This document shows positions 37,142 to 48,579 of a stretch of DNA of 64,000 bases, piece by piece. Below the pieces are notes generated by a model that was not told the DNA's origin, ran no database searches, and saw nothing but the letters and a program-made list of their open reading frames with translations. The stretch is from assembly GCA_033002965.1 (NCBI GenBank), contig JAURVB010013237.1, forward strand, positions 56,476 to 120,475. The letters are read 5' to 3'. The first letter of the stretch is position 1. The number at the start of each line of letters is the position of its first letter. The DNA comes from Piper betle (taxonomy: Eukaryota; Streptophyta; Magnoliopsida; Piperales; Piperaceae). A program made the position numbers and the translations under genes.

Positions 37142-38580
37142 GGTGTGGTTAGAGTTCATCACGGATTATGACTTTAGCATATCCTATTGTTCAAGAAAGG
37201 CAACGTTTTAGTTGATGTACAAAGTAGGAATCCACAAGCAAAAATTTCTAGCAAGATGGCGACTTATTTTAGATTGATGGAAGATATCATTTAGGTGAAT
37301 CCACGCACAAGCTAAATTCTCTCCTTGCTAATTTAACCATCTCCAATGACTTAGTTGATTTTAAAAATAGATGAAGAGTTACAAGGTTTTCTCACTTCAC
37401 TTAACAATGTCAAGAAGAAGGGCGATGAAGTGATCAGATTTGAAGGTTGATTATGTGTTCTAAAGAATGAAGAGCTTAGAAATGAAGTTTGACATGATGC
37501 ACATCACTCAAAGTACACCATCCATCTAGGCATCACAAAGATGTATCAAAATATGAAAAGGATATATTGGTGGTCAGACATGAAAAAGAATATAGCTAAA
37601 TTCGTTGCAAAGTGTTTAACATGTCAATAAGTGAAGTTTGAGCACCAACGACTAGATGGATAGTTCCAACTCCTTGAAGTTCTAACCCGGAAATGGGAAG
37701 ATACAACTTGTGATTTTGCAGTTGGACTACTTAAAACCAAGAAGGGACATGATGCAATATGGGTAGAATTGATAGATTTACAAAATCAGCTTACTTTATT
37801 CCTGTTACGATGACTACGAGTATGGACAAGTTAGTTTAGCTCTACATGGATAATATTGTGAGATTTCATGGTATACATGTATCCATAAGATGTGATAGAG
37901 ATGTAAGATTTATTGCTAGAGTTTGAAAGGAATTCTAAGAAGCAATGGGTACAAAGTTGAAGTTTAGTATAGCATACCATCTTCAGACAGATGGATTGTG
38001 AGAAAGGACCATCTAAAAACTAGAAGATTTATTTAGATCATGTGTTTTGGATTGGCCAGACCACCTACCATTAGTAGATTTTGCTTACAATAATAGCTAT
38101 CAGTCTACTATAAGTATGACACCTTTTGAAGCACTATATGGAAGACCTAGTCGATCACTAACATTTTGGCTAGACAATAGATAACAAGTGCTAGTTGATT
38201 CAAAGATGATTGGTGAAACTATCAAGATAGTTGACTTGATTAGAAAGAGATGAAAGATTTACAAGATCTCAAGAAATCCTATGCAAATTTGCACATAATG
38301 AACTTGGAGTTGGAAGGAGGAGGCCACATTTTCCTACAGATTTCACCAATTAGAGGGGTGATGAGATTTGATAAGTCTGGCAAGTTAAGTTCAAGATATA
38401 TGGGACTATTTGAGATCTCGAGAAGAGTAGGTACAATAGCTTACTACTTAGCGTTTCTGTTGACTCTTAACTTCATCCCATGTCGTGTTTTGCATCTCCA
38501 TGCTGAAGAAGTACATTCTAGATGCATCCCACAAGATAAATTTTTGCGAATTGAAAATTTAGGGGGATATGTCTTATATT
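37142..38580 (+). pseudogene. G2 integrase and chromodomain-region remnant
   Basis: 37147-37305 duplicates 36207-36360, the end of RNase H. Integrase zinc-binding text ([36 protein letters not shown]) lies near 37490-37630; the catalytic core is full of stops, with DWPDHLPLVDFAYNNSYQS and PFEALYGRPSR near 38050-38150. The C-terminal tail (GKLSSRYMGLFEISRRVG) is open near 38250-38450. Many stops. The 3' LTR is largely lost; a purine tract at about 38550-38565 precedes a TGTCTTATATT stretch that may be its start. Confidence 0.82.
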
Positions 38581-38617
38581 GAGAAGCCCCTGAAATTCTG
38601 AACAACAAAGAAAGGGT

Positions 38618-38745
38618 TCTAAGTGTTGGGTTTGTCTCACATCAGTCGTAGATGTTGTTGGTGACTTGTATATAGGCTAATGGGAAAGCCTTAATTCTTG
38701 AGCTAGCTTTTGGATTAAGAGAGGCCCGTGACACCTATTGCGAGT
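38618..38745 (+). repeat. Short solo-LTR-like repeat
   Basis: TGTTGGGTTTGTCTCACATC, then GACTTGTATATAGG and CTTGAGCTAGCTTTTGG, ending near GGCCCGTGACA. This layout recalls short solo LTRs common in plant genomes; family not established here. Confidence 0.45.
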
Positions 38746-40060
38746 TTTCTTTGGTTATTTAAAGTCCCTTTTGGGGACCCGCAGGGTCCAACAGTGGTTT
38801 TGGAGCTTGAGTGGCGGCCCAAAGGGCCCAACACTAAGGATAGAAACCATCCTTATGGTGAAGGTTCAATTCTGCAACATCCCATGCCAATTCAACCCTG
38901 AACTGAACCGGAGTGTTAATTTAAAATTATTTACTTTATTTTAACTCGATTTAATGGAAGACAATCCAACACCCTATCAGATCGACTAACTCTCTTAGCA
39001 ACTTGAAAATGAAAACAAACTTTTCTAATAACTCAAACACATGAGTGGAATGAGTAATAATGACATGCAACAACCTATTAAGTGTTCTACATGCAATGAC
39101 ATGATGATATCCATAATAATAGGATATATTATCAGGTTGGTTAATTTCCAAAAAATGGATTCTGCCAGCAAGATAGTTTGCATAATAAAATATATAAATT
39201 TCCCAAAATTGGGGTAAGCATTCTAGCTTGCTTATCAGTTAGCCATAAAACATAATAAAGAATTGGAAGATGATAAAATAAAAACAAAATTAAAAAACAA
39301 GCAATGTTTGTGATAAGCCATTATCGTCCCTTAACAACAAAACAAACACACCAACATATATATAGAAAAATGTTATCAACAAGTGTTACTAGTCTAAAAC
39401 AAAATAAATCCATAAGCAAATGAGTTCAACAGCTTGCGAGGAAGCAAAATGAAGAGTATTCCAATAAAACAATGCCCACAAGCTCAAGAACGGAGGTCCT
39501 CCACACTTCATCACAACACAATCACCACACCCTAAACAAGCCCCCTCAAGTGGAAAGGCCAAGGTAGCAATACTGAATGGCCCTTAAGAGGAAAGGCTGA
39601 GACCACAACCACCACCTGCACCATTGTCCAAAACAAATTCAACACCCTTCACCAAAGCACGATTCAAATCTTCATGGACACACAGAGACATATATATATA
39701 TAAGCCTTATGTAGTGGATATATTATTAGGCCAATGAAATAGGCAACCTATGATGGATCTCAAGTTTTCAAAATCACATCAAGGGATCTTATCCTCAAAC
39801 TTTTACGAAATGATCAAACCAAAATGTCTAAACAGCCTAAATCAAGAGCAACAAAATAGAAGCTATTTGTTATGGACCTGCTATCCAAGCTCCAAACAAA
39901 TTATAGCAGTGAGGTCAAACCTTGAAAGTTAGCAACGAACCATATAATACTTTATAACCATCCTATTGATGTATGCAAGATGAATATGACATGTTCCTGA
40001 ATAATAAGGAATCTAATGAAAGTGGTTTAAGGTTTAGATGAATTAGGAGATATGAGGGTG

Positions 40061-40119
<59 letters not shown>

Positions 40120-40759
40120 CAAAGCCACTCTCAGTCGATTAAGTTGGAAGATATTTTCATTCATCATGTATGTTCAGAGGCTGCTCCAAGTCCAGCTAGT
40201 AGGTATATATTTCTGTCCTTGTTTTGTTTGATTTACAGATTTCTCACCAATGGGTAGTGTGGTAGTGTTTACAAGATTGGATTAGTGAGTAGGGGTAATC
40301 ATGGTAAGAACTCGAAGTGCTTGGAATAGGACTCCATTGCCTCCTTTGAAACAAGCTAGCCCTACTCATGCTCATAGTGAGACAGTGTCTAGCTGATCGA
40401 GAGCCACAATGCCACCAAGAAATCTTAGTGAGCCAAGCTCAGTAAGCCGCCGTAGTGGGAGCCATCATAGTGGAAGCTGCCACAGTGTTAAAAGCCGTCA
40501 AACTAAAACGAAGGTAGCCATTGCAAGGTTGGCAGAGGTACAATTGCACATGCAATAGAGTCAAGAGGAATTTTGATGAGAACTATGACAAATAGCTTTC
40601 ATCGTAGCATGAAGAAAAAAGATAATAGCTGTCTATGACGAAGCATGAGGGGAGTCTGCACTTCCCATGGGCCCTCCACCGCTACATCAGGGGGACCACT
40701 CCCAAAACAATTCCACTGACCACTCCACTTCAAGCTGGAAGGGGTATAGAGAGTACTCC
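38746..40759. other. No gene recognised
   Basis: Mixed AT-rich sequence. A plus-strand frame at about 40300-40400 (MVRTRSAWNRTPLPPLKQ) is short and unsupported. A (TA)n run lies at 40063-40118. Confidence 0.45.
40063..40118. repeat. (TA)n microsatellite
   Basis: Almost uninterrupted TA dinucleotides. Confidence 0.95.
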
Positions 40760-42224
40760 ACTTAAAAATCTTTGACTCGGTTAGGGAAGGATAGAACTTT
40801 GGAGAATTATTATTATTATTATTTAGTTCAGACAAGGAGATTTTAAGGGAGTTGGGTAGCATCTCTACCCAGTTAAATTCAGGTGTTGGGATGTTTTCCC
40901 ATACCCTAGCTATCATTTTCATGTTGGGGTGTTTTTCCATACCCTAGCCACCATTCTCATCTTCTTCTCCTTTCTCTCCTTTTACTCTCCTCTCTAGGTG
41001 GCGTTCTTGTGTCTTGTCTTTGTATCCTGTTCGGTATGCTTCCCTTGTTCTTATTTTGCTCATTTTATATTTTGCTGTTTTGTTTTCCCGTATGCATGCA
41101 TTTCATGATCGCCTTGCTATTTCATTTGCTTCATCAATTCATGATCGCCTTGCTATTTCTGTTGCTTCATCAATTCATGATCACCTTGCTATTTCTGTTG
41201 CTTCATCAACATTCTATGGTATGTAATTGTTTGGTTTAGGATAATTGAGTTGCATGGTCCCTAGCGTCTTATGATTTTTATGCATGTGGTCTTGTCGATT
41301 TTTTTTTATGTATGAATGGCCGTGATTCTTTTTGGGTTGTTTGTTTTGTTGAGTGTGTGTTGATTGTTGGTTTCAATTCTGTGTGCTTTGATTGATTTTG
41401 GTATCTGGTTGGTTTGATTCATGCATTCTTTTGATAAATTGGATTTGGAAAACGATGTCTGCGATTTATCTTTTATGTTTTCATGAGGCCATGGTTTATA
41501 TATCTGTTGCTCTTTAGAAATGTTTCGTTGTGGTCAATTTTTTGTTCTTTTGTTGGTGAATGCATCCCGATTTGGCATTCCATGGTTGGCCAGTATCGCG
41601 GTGCCATGTGCTTAGCCGTGGAGAATTTCTTTTACTGCTGGTTTATGCTTGATCATCTTTTCTTTAATTCTTATTTTTCATCATGTGCAATATTTGTTAT
41701 CCTAGCACCTTGTTGTAAAATTTTGGGTGGATAACCATATCACCTTGCTGTGACGTATTGCTTTGATTTTATATTGGTTATGGGGCTAACCAAATTAATT
41801 ATTCTACTAAAACATCACGGGTAATATAATTTATTCGTCAATATATGCTGGAATAAATTTATGGTTTATATATATATTAAATAAAGTATTATTATCAATT
41901 AATTAATGAATTGTATATTAAATTATTTATACAATGGTTATGATTAATTTATATTATTAAATAAATGTTCCTTGTTGATCTAAGTAGTTTATATGTGAAC
42001 ATGACCCTGACGATTAAATTGATAATCAACGTGTGCCTACAAATAATCCTGATTGGGTGAAATAAATGGGGTAAATCCATGAGTAATATAATTATTGTTG
42101 TGATTAATAGTTGATAATTAATTAGTGTACTAAATGTTATTAATTTAAAAAGGATGGTTATAAGTGATTAATGAAATAAAGACTTCACCTTTTTCATATT
42201 AAATTTAATACTAGGCAGACAAAG
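40760..42224 (+). repeat. Family-T LTR, 5' part, plus orientation (probable 5' LTR of G1)
   Basis: Aligns in order with the G1 3' LTR from 52790 on: GACTCGGTTAGGGAAGGAT, GGTGTTGGGATGTTTTCCCAT, the TCATCTTCTTCTCC leader, and repeated TTGCTTCATCAATTCATGATC units (41095-41215). Its right part (42110-42220) is the reverse complement of 6180-6330. It is cut at 42224 by an opposite-orientation LTR. Confidence 0.75.
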
Positions 42225-44132
42225 TGTAACGACCCGCCATGTTTCATGAAATTATGGGCCTTGTTGGCCAGGTGTTACTCAAAATTTAACCAAACCAACC
42301 TTATAACGACCAGTCCTAACCGGACCGGGTGTTACTTAAAAGGTTACATGAATAATATGAAAGCAAATAAGTCTAGAATTTCTAACTCAAAAGAACTTAT
42401 GTTTCAAATGACAATGTATGAAATAATTATCCCACAGTCTTGGACCGTTTCCCATAGTCATATTTATAACACAAAAAAGTAAAAAGAGAAGTCCACTTAT
42501 TATCTGTTCACCACCCGAGTTGGTAGAAGAACCACCCTGTCGTCTTTTTAGTCTTTAGTTCCAGCTACTAACCTGTGGAGGCAATTCCGCGTTAGTGATT
42601 AAACACTAAGCCGTATAATTAAATAAAACAAATCCATAAACTCCCTATCATTATCTATAAAATTGGCTGTTGTGACCATTCCAACATGTCCATTTATTAG
42701 CTGATGGTTCAGTCCACCATGTCCATTAGTTGGCTGATGGGTCAGTCCACCATGTCCATCTATTGGCTGATGGGTCAGTCCATCATGTCCATTACCGACT
42801 GGCGAGTCCAATCCGCCATGTCCGTTATCGGCTGGTGAGTCCAATCCACCATGTCCGTAATTGGCTAATGGGTCAGTCCATCATGTCCATTACCGGCTGG
42901 CGAGTCCAATCCGCCATGTCCGTTATCGGCTGGTGAGTCCAATCCACCATGTTCATAATTGGCTGGCTAGTCCAATCCGCCATGCCCAATTTATTGGCTA
43001 ATGGGTTAGTCCATCATGTCCATTACCGGCTGGTAAGTCCAATCCGCCATGTCCGTTATTGGCTGGTGAGTCCAATCCACATGTCCGTAATTGACTGGCG
43101 AGTCCAATCCACCATGTCCAATTTAATGGCTGATGGGTCAATCTATCATGTCCATTACTGGCTGGCGAGTCCAATCCGCCATGTCTATTATCGGCTGGTG
43201 AGTCTAATCCACCATGTCCGTAATTGGCTGGCGAGTCCAACCTGCAACGTCCAATTTATTGGCTGATGGGTCAGTCCATCATGTCCATTACTGGTTGGCG
43301 AGTCCAATCTTCCATGTCCATAATTGGCTGGTGAGTCCAATCCACCATGTCCGTAATTGGCTGGCGAGTCCAATCTGCTATGTCCAATTTATTGTATTAT
43401 GGGCTGTCAGGCCCTTTCTGACATGTCCATTATTGGATTATGAAGGGCGTAGCCCGTGTCAGACTGAGTCAATTCCTTGGCTCGGTTGCAGTCTGTGCAT
43501 GGTGGCTGAATCTGGGCTGAGGCTGACTAGGTTGTCTACAAGGGAAAATACAACATTTCAAATAATTATACGGACCTAAAAATTTGGTGATGAACCCGCA
43601 ACTATAACAAATAATCCTAAAGTCTTTTCCTTTCTGTGATCAAATGTGCTTACAATCTATCCAGAGGATGTTTCATTTAACAACAGAACTTTCCTTTTTA
43701 TAGAAGAATATGTGTGGAATTCTAGAAGTCATTACATTAAATTTTATAAATATGTGTGGAATTTAAGAAGTCACTATATTAAATTTTATAGAAAAGAACG
43801 TAATTACTCATAACTATATTTGTGTGATAACGAAAGGTCAAAAACTATGAATGAGTTATAATTATTAATATATTGATTTCCAAGAATTAATTTAATTAAA
43901 TAATTGATTCATTTTAAGATTTACAGAACCTTAAATAAAGTAACGTAATTATTTTCAGGGTTATACAATCTCACCAACTTGGAAATTTTTGTCCTCGAAA
44001 ATATAATAGGGTATACGGGGAAAATTACTCATTCATTTTCCTATCTTAGGCATGTCTTTCTTTATGAGTAAGTATAGCTCTATGGAAGTTAATTTAAATA
44101 TCTTCACAATTTTTTTCCCCACGATTTTTACA
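42225..44132 (-). repeat. Family-T LTR in minus orientation, with an internal junction
   Basis: Plus strand starts TGTAACGACCCGCCATG and ends TTTTTACA at 44132, followed by the reverse-complement polypurine tract. A second junction at 43967 (TTATACA followed by another tract-like ATCTCACCAACTTGG) shows that two related LTR ends have been joined. It contains a 33-bp tandem array. Confidence 0.75.
42660..43400 (-). repeat. 33-bp hairpin minisatellite inside LTR (array A1)
   Basis: More than 20 units of about 33 bp. Each can form a small hairpin: TGGCG (42800-42804) with CGCCA (42814-42818); TGGTG (42833-42837) with CACCA (42847-42851); TGATGG (42768-42773) with CCATCA (42780-42785). On the LTR sense strand the unit is 11 codons and largely open. 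Confidence 0.9.
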
Positions 44133-44504
44133 ATCTCCCCAACTTAGAAATATTTCGTCCCCGAAATATTATGACGGCCAACAGAAACTAAGAATTAATT
44201 ATTTATTCAGTATATGTGCATGCTACTACAATCATAAGAATCTTATGCCATAAATAGGTTTGGGTATTTCTTTGCCATCTCTTGCTCAGTCTCCCAGGTA
44301 GCTTCCTCTGATCCCTGATTTCTCCATAATACCTTTACCAAAGGGATTTCCTTGTTCCTGAGTGTCTTAATTTCTCTTGCCAGAATGCGAATCAGCTTTT
44401 CCTTGTATGTTAAATTTGGTTGTAATTCTAAGTCATTTAAAGTTGTGATTATACGATCTTTGTTTCATACATATTTCTTTAGCATTAACACATAGAAAAC
44501 ATTG
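44133..44504 (-). pseudogene. Gypsy pol C-terminal (chromodomain) fragment
   Basis: Minus-strand text near 44350-44270, GSEEATWETEQEMA, is the chromodomain end of chromovirus-type pol; the homologous part of G1 is at 52560-52640. Ends in TTCGGGGACGAAATATTTC and the polypurine tract before the LTR. Cut at 44504 by a TRIM LTR. Confidence 0.75.
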
Positions 44505-44647
44505 TGTGAGATCCCTCAACTTAATCCCACATCTAATACCTACTGGGAGAAGATCCTGTTTATAAGTGAGAATGAATTAACTTGGGTTAACCATTTTCAA
44601 GAAATAACTTAGGCCCATTACGTTGCACTTTGGGCCGGGTTGCTACC
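44505..44647 (+). mobile_element. TRIM LTR joined to gypsy leader
   Basis: One TRIM LTR (TGTGAGATCCCTC to GGGTTGCTACC). What follows is not the TRIM interior but the gypsy primer-site and leader (GGTTCTATTAGAGTCTGG), homologous to the reverse complement of 60797-61003. Confidence 0.85.
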
Positions 44648-44814
44648 GGTTCTATTAGAGTCTGGTTTCCCACTAGCTCATATTTTATGACCGAAGTATC
44701 TTGTTGAAAAGTCTAATAATTATCTTTTCCCACTGTGTTGTGTTTTTGAATTAACAAATTCATTCGCTACTAATAAACCTAGGTCATAACTGAAAAAAAA
44801 TATATTAATGAACC
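44648..44814 (+). other. G1 primer-site region and leader
   Basis: Decayed TGGTATCAGAGC-type primer site, then a leader matching the interior of the non-autonomous element at 60797-61003, including the GAACCATGATGGTTC palindrome (44810-44824). Confidence 0.75.
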
Positions 44815-45440
44815 ATGATGGTTCAACGTTTCAGATGGCAGGCACCCATAGACAATCAAGCTGATCTACAGTCAAATTCTAGCACAGAGAATGTGTTGAC
44901 CCAAATCCTGACGGCCATACAAGGACTAGCACAGGCTTCAGAAAATACAAATTCTGTGGTTTAGGATATTGTTCAGCGGTTACCGAGAGTGGTAATGGGG
45001 AATGGAGCCTTAAACTTGGTTGCAGGTCCTAGTAATGTCCTAGATTGTGATCAAGGGAGTGCCCAAGAGCGGGCAGGGTTATCTGACTCGGGTGAGCGAG
45101 GGGAGCTTCTAAACCCAGTGCCACCAGTAGTCCGACAAGTGGTGCCGCAAGCTGTGGATGATAGTGAACAGTACACTGTGGAAAAGTTCAGGAAGAATGG
45201 AGCTGAACTATTTGTTGGAGAGATCGATCCAATGAAGACGGAGAGCTAGATTGACATTACTGAAAAAGCGTTTAGGGCTCTATCGGTGCCCCACCACCAT
45301 CAAGTGAGGTTGGCAACATGCATGCTTCAGGAGGAAGCATCTTAATGGTGGAAATCCATGGAAAAGACTACATTCTATCAACATGAGATTTCTTCCATCA
45401 CGTGGGCAGAATTTGAGGCAGCTATCCTAACCAAACAACT
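44815..45440 (+). pseudogene. G1 gag, N-terminal part only
   Basis: Frame from the ATG pair at 44815/44818 reads VQRFRWQAPIDNQADLQ and ENVLTQILTAIQGLAQA, then EQYTVEKFRKNGAELFVGE, EKAFRALSVPHHHQVRLATCML and ITWAEFEAAILTKQ, the capsid blocks of chromovirus gag. Three in-frame stops (44962, 45247 and near 45340). Near 45440 it runs without frame loss into sequence that belongs just upstream of reverse transcriptase, so the second half of gag, the zinc knuckle and protease have been deleted. Confidence 0.82.
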
Positions 45441-46860
45441 CGACTGCCCATTATTTGGGGAGGGTTGTAAAGCCTTTTTGGCTAACTTAGTTGAGTCGAA
45501 GTCAAAACCCAAAGAGTTGTCCATGATTCCTGTGGTAGCAAAGTTTCCCGATGTATTCCCAGAAGAACTTCCAGGGTTACCTCTTAAGCGGGCAGTGGAG
45601 TTTGCCATTGACCTAGCACCTGGAACAACACCAATTTCTAAAGCACTATATCGCATGGCTCTAGCAGAACTCAAGGAGTTAAAGAGTCAACTAGAAGAGT
45701 TGTTGCAAATAGGCTTCATTAGACCAAGTACTTCACCCTGGGAAGCCCTGTTCTTTTTGTGAAGAAGAAAGATGGATCACTTTGGCTATGTATTGACTAT
45801 TGAAAAATCAATCAAGTGAGAGTCAAGAATCGGTACCCCTTACCGAGGATTGATGACTTGTTTGATCGGCTAAAATAGCTAGGATATTTTCTAAGATTGA
45901 CTTGCGGTCTGGTTATCACCAGTTGCGAGTAAAGGAGTTAGATATACAAAAAATGGCTTTTTGAACTCGGTATGGACATTATGAGTTTCTGGTTATGCCT
46001 TTTGGTCTAACAAATGCACCAGCGGGCTTTATGTCACTCATGAACATAGTATTCCATACATACCTGGATAAGTTTATTATCGTATTTGTGGACGACATTT
46101 TGGTCTATTCAAATAATGAAGAAGAGAATGTGAAGCACCTGTCTATTACTCTTCAAGTTCTGAGAGAACATCAACTGTTCGCCAAGCTCTCAAAGTGTGA
46201 CTTCTGGTTCAGGGAGGTAAATTTCCTTGGTTATATTGTCTCAAAAGCTGGAATTGCAGTGGATCTATCAAAAGTCAAAGTAGTAACTGATTGGCCACAA
46301 CCTAAGTCAGTCACTGATATCAGAAGCTTCCTTGGTTTAACGGATTACTATAGGAAATTCATTAAAGACTTTTCCTTAGTAGCATCACCGATGACTAAAC
46401 TCTCAAGGAAGGGGGTGAAGTTTGAATGGAGTAGTAAGTGTGAGGATAGTTTCCAGTCTCTAAAGAAGAGTTTAACAACTGCACCAGTGTTGACCCTGCC
46501 AAATGGTAATGAAGGATTTGTAGTCTTCAGTGATCCGTCTCGGTTGGGTTTAGGATGTGTCCTTATGCAAGAAGGTAAGGTGGTGGCCTATGCCTCTCGT
46601 CAATTGAAGATTCATGAGCAAAATTATGCAACCCATGACTTGGAACTGGCAGCAGTGGTTTTTGCCCTGAAGATTTGGAGACACTACTTGTATGGATCCT
46701 AGTTCGAAGTCTTCACTGACCACCAGAGTTTGAAGTATATCTTTACCCAGAATGACCTTAAACTTTGACAGAGGCGGTGGATAGAATATTTGAAGGACTA
46801 TGACTTCCAAATCTAATACCATCTAGGGAAAGCAAATGTAGTAGCCGACGCGTTGAGTCA
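45441..46860 (+). pseudogene. G1 reverse transcriptase and RNase H
   Basis: GCKAFLANLVESKSKPKEL and IPVVAKFPDVFPEELPGLP lead into ISKALYRMALAELKELKSQL. A frameshift near 45745 follows SPWEA. From 45995 the frame is open for 235 codons: [17 protein letters not shown], catalytic [38 protein letters not shown], then RNase H with [10 protein letters not shown] and [22 protein letters not shown]. Stops follow at 46700, 46767 and 46814 (VFTDHQSLKYIFTQ, then GKANVVADALSQK). The RT catalytic core is well kept, so the element is younger than G2, but no complete polyprotein can be made. Confidence 0.9.
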
Positions 46861-47897
46861 GAAGAGCAAAGTGGACAAAAGTCAGCAGCAAGCTAGACTT
46901 TGGGCCATGTCAGCAAGAGTAGTAGCTATCAAACCAGTGGAGCAACTAACAGGCTTACTGGAAAATTTGGTTGTTTTCAATGATTTAGTTGATTGTGTTA
47001 AGCTAGCACAAATAGGTTATGAGGAGCTGAATAAAATGTTGGACAAGATTCTTGACATTGTAGCCGATTCAAATAGTGTGATCAGATTTAGAGGAAGGTT
47101 GTGTGTACCCAAGGATAATGCACTTAGGCGGAATATCTTGAAGGAGGCTCATTGCTCAAAGTTCTCAATACACTCAAGAGTTACTAAACTGTATCAGGAT
47201 TTAAAGCGAACCTATTGGTGGATTGGGATGAAGAGGGATGTTGTGGATTTTGTTTCTAAGAGTCAGATTTGCCAACAGATCAAAGCCCAACATCAACTAC
47301 CTGGAGGACTATTGCAACTTTTAGAAATACCAACGTGGAAATGGGAGTGTGTCACATGTGATTTTATTTCAAAGCTCCCAAGAACTTAAAAGAAGCATGA
47401 CTCCATATGGGTAGTTGTGGACCAACTAACTAAGGTAGCTCACTTCATCCCCACGAAATCAATGAGAACGGCAGAATACCTGGCAGGATTATATGTTGAC
47501 AATATTGTCATATTGCATGGCATTCCAAAGGAGATAGTCTCCGACCGTGATCCCCTATTCACCTCACATTTCTGGGAAGTTTTCCAAAAAGCCATGGGAA
47601 CTCAAATTAAGTTGAGTACAACATATCATCCCCAAACTGATGGTCAGAGTGAGAAGACTATTCAAACTTTGGAAGATTTGTTAAGAGCTTGCATTCTTGA
47701 CTGGGGAGGTGACTGAGCAAAACACTTAGCCTTGACTGAATTCACCTACAATAACTCTTACTAAGCCAGTATAGGGATGGCACCATTTGAAGCCTTATGT
47801 GGTAGGTCCTATAGATCTCCATCGTGCTAGCTAGAGTCTACCGAAGTAGTTATAGTCGGGCCAGAGATGGTGAGGGAAGCAACTGAAAAAGTGAAAC
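46861..47897 (+). pseudogene. G1 integrase, N-terminal and core part
   Basis: Frame 46853-47389 ends in the zinc-binding region EAHCSKFSIHSRVTKL and FVSKSQICQQIKAQHQ; the first cysteine of the HHCC pair is replaced by serine. The catalytic core carries CDFISKLPRT, a stop, then [30 protein letters not shown] and [17 protein letters not shown], so the Asp/Asp/Glu positions are readable. Further stops at about 47716, 47763 and 47829. Interrupted at 47897 by a TRIM; resumes at 52136. Confidence 0.9.
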
Positions 47898-48354
47898 TGT
47901 AACGACCCAGCCCAAAGTGCAATGTAATGGGCTAAGTCATTTCTTTAAAATGGGTACCCCGAAAGTTAAACATCTCTAGTCCATTCCCACTTATAAACAT
48001 GATCTTCTCCCAGTAGGTATTAGATGTGGGACTAAGTTAAGGGATCTCACAATCCACCCACCTTAGGAAATTTCATCCCCGAAATGCCTATACTTGGCCC
48101 GTTGCTAGCCCCAGCCCACGACCTTTCTGGCCCGTGACCAGCAGCCTAGCTAACGTTCCTAATCCAGCCCACCATCTAACATGGAACCAGGTCGGCTCTG
48201 ATACCATTTGTAACGACCCAGCCCAAAGTGCAACGTAATGGGCTAAGTCATTTCTTTAAAATGGGTACCCCGGAAGTTAAAGATCTCTAGTCCATTCCCA
48301 CTTATAAACAGGATCTTCTCCCAGTAGGTATTAGATGTGGGACTAAGTTGAGGG
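47898..48354 (-). mobile_element. TRIM LTR, interior and truncated second LTR
   Basis: LTR 47898-48051, interior 48052-48208 with primer site TGGTATCAGAGC (minus, 48195-48206), second LTR 48209-48354 lacking its last eight bases. The left flank GAAAC (47893-47897) corresponds to AAAAC (52136-52140) beyond the third LTR, so all three LTRs came in as one insertion. Confidence 0.92.
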
Positions 48355-48579
48355 TTGCCATGTGGTGGTCAATTTGGTGACGCCATAGCAGCAAATGGAG
48401 GCCGCCACATTACTGGTTGGTCGCCATGCATGGTGAAAATACTGGCTTTTACTGGTTGGTTACAATAAAGCTGGGAGCTTTGGGGTCGTTAAATGAATTG
48501 TTAAAGTGGGATGGCAACCAAGTCAATATAGGAGAACTGGATGCGGTTGAGTTAGAATATAAGGTAAATACAAAAGAGT

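Noticed and set aside
42660..43400. CRISPR-like array (regular 33-bp period)
   Set aside because: Units are directly tandem without unique spacers, lie in a plant LTR, and vary as a minisatellite.
42599..43579. Several overlapping small proteins with 11-residue repeats as host genes
   Set aside because: They are translations of the LTR array on both strands; no independent start, splice or codon evidence. Kept only as a finding.
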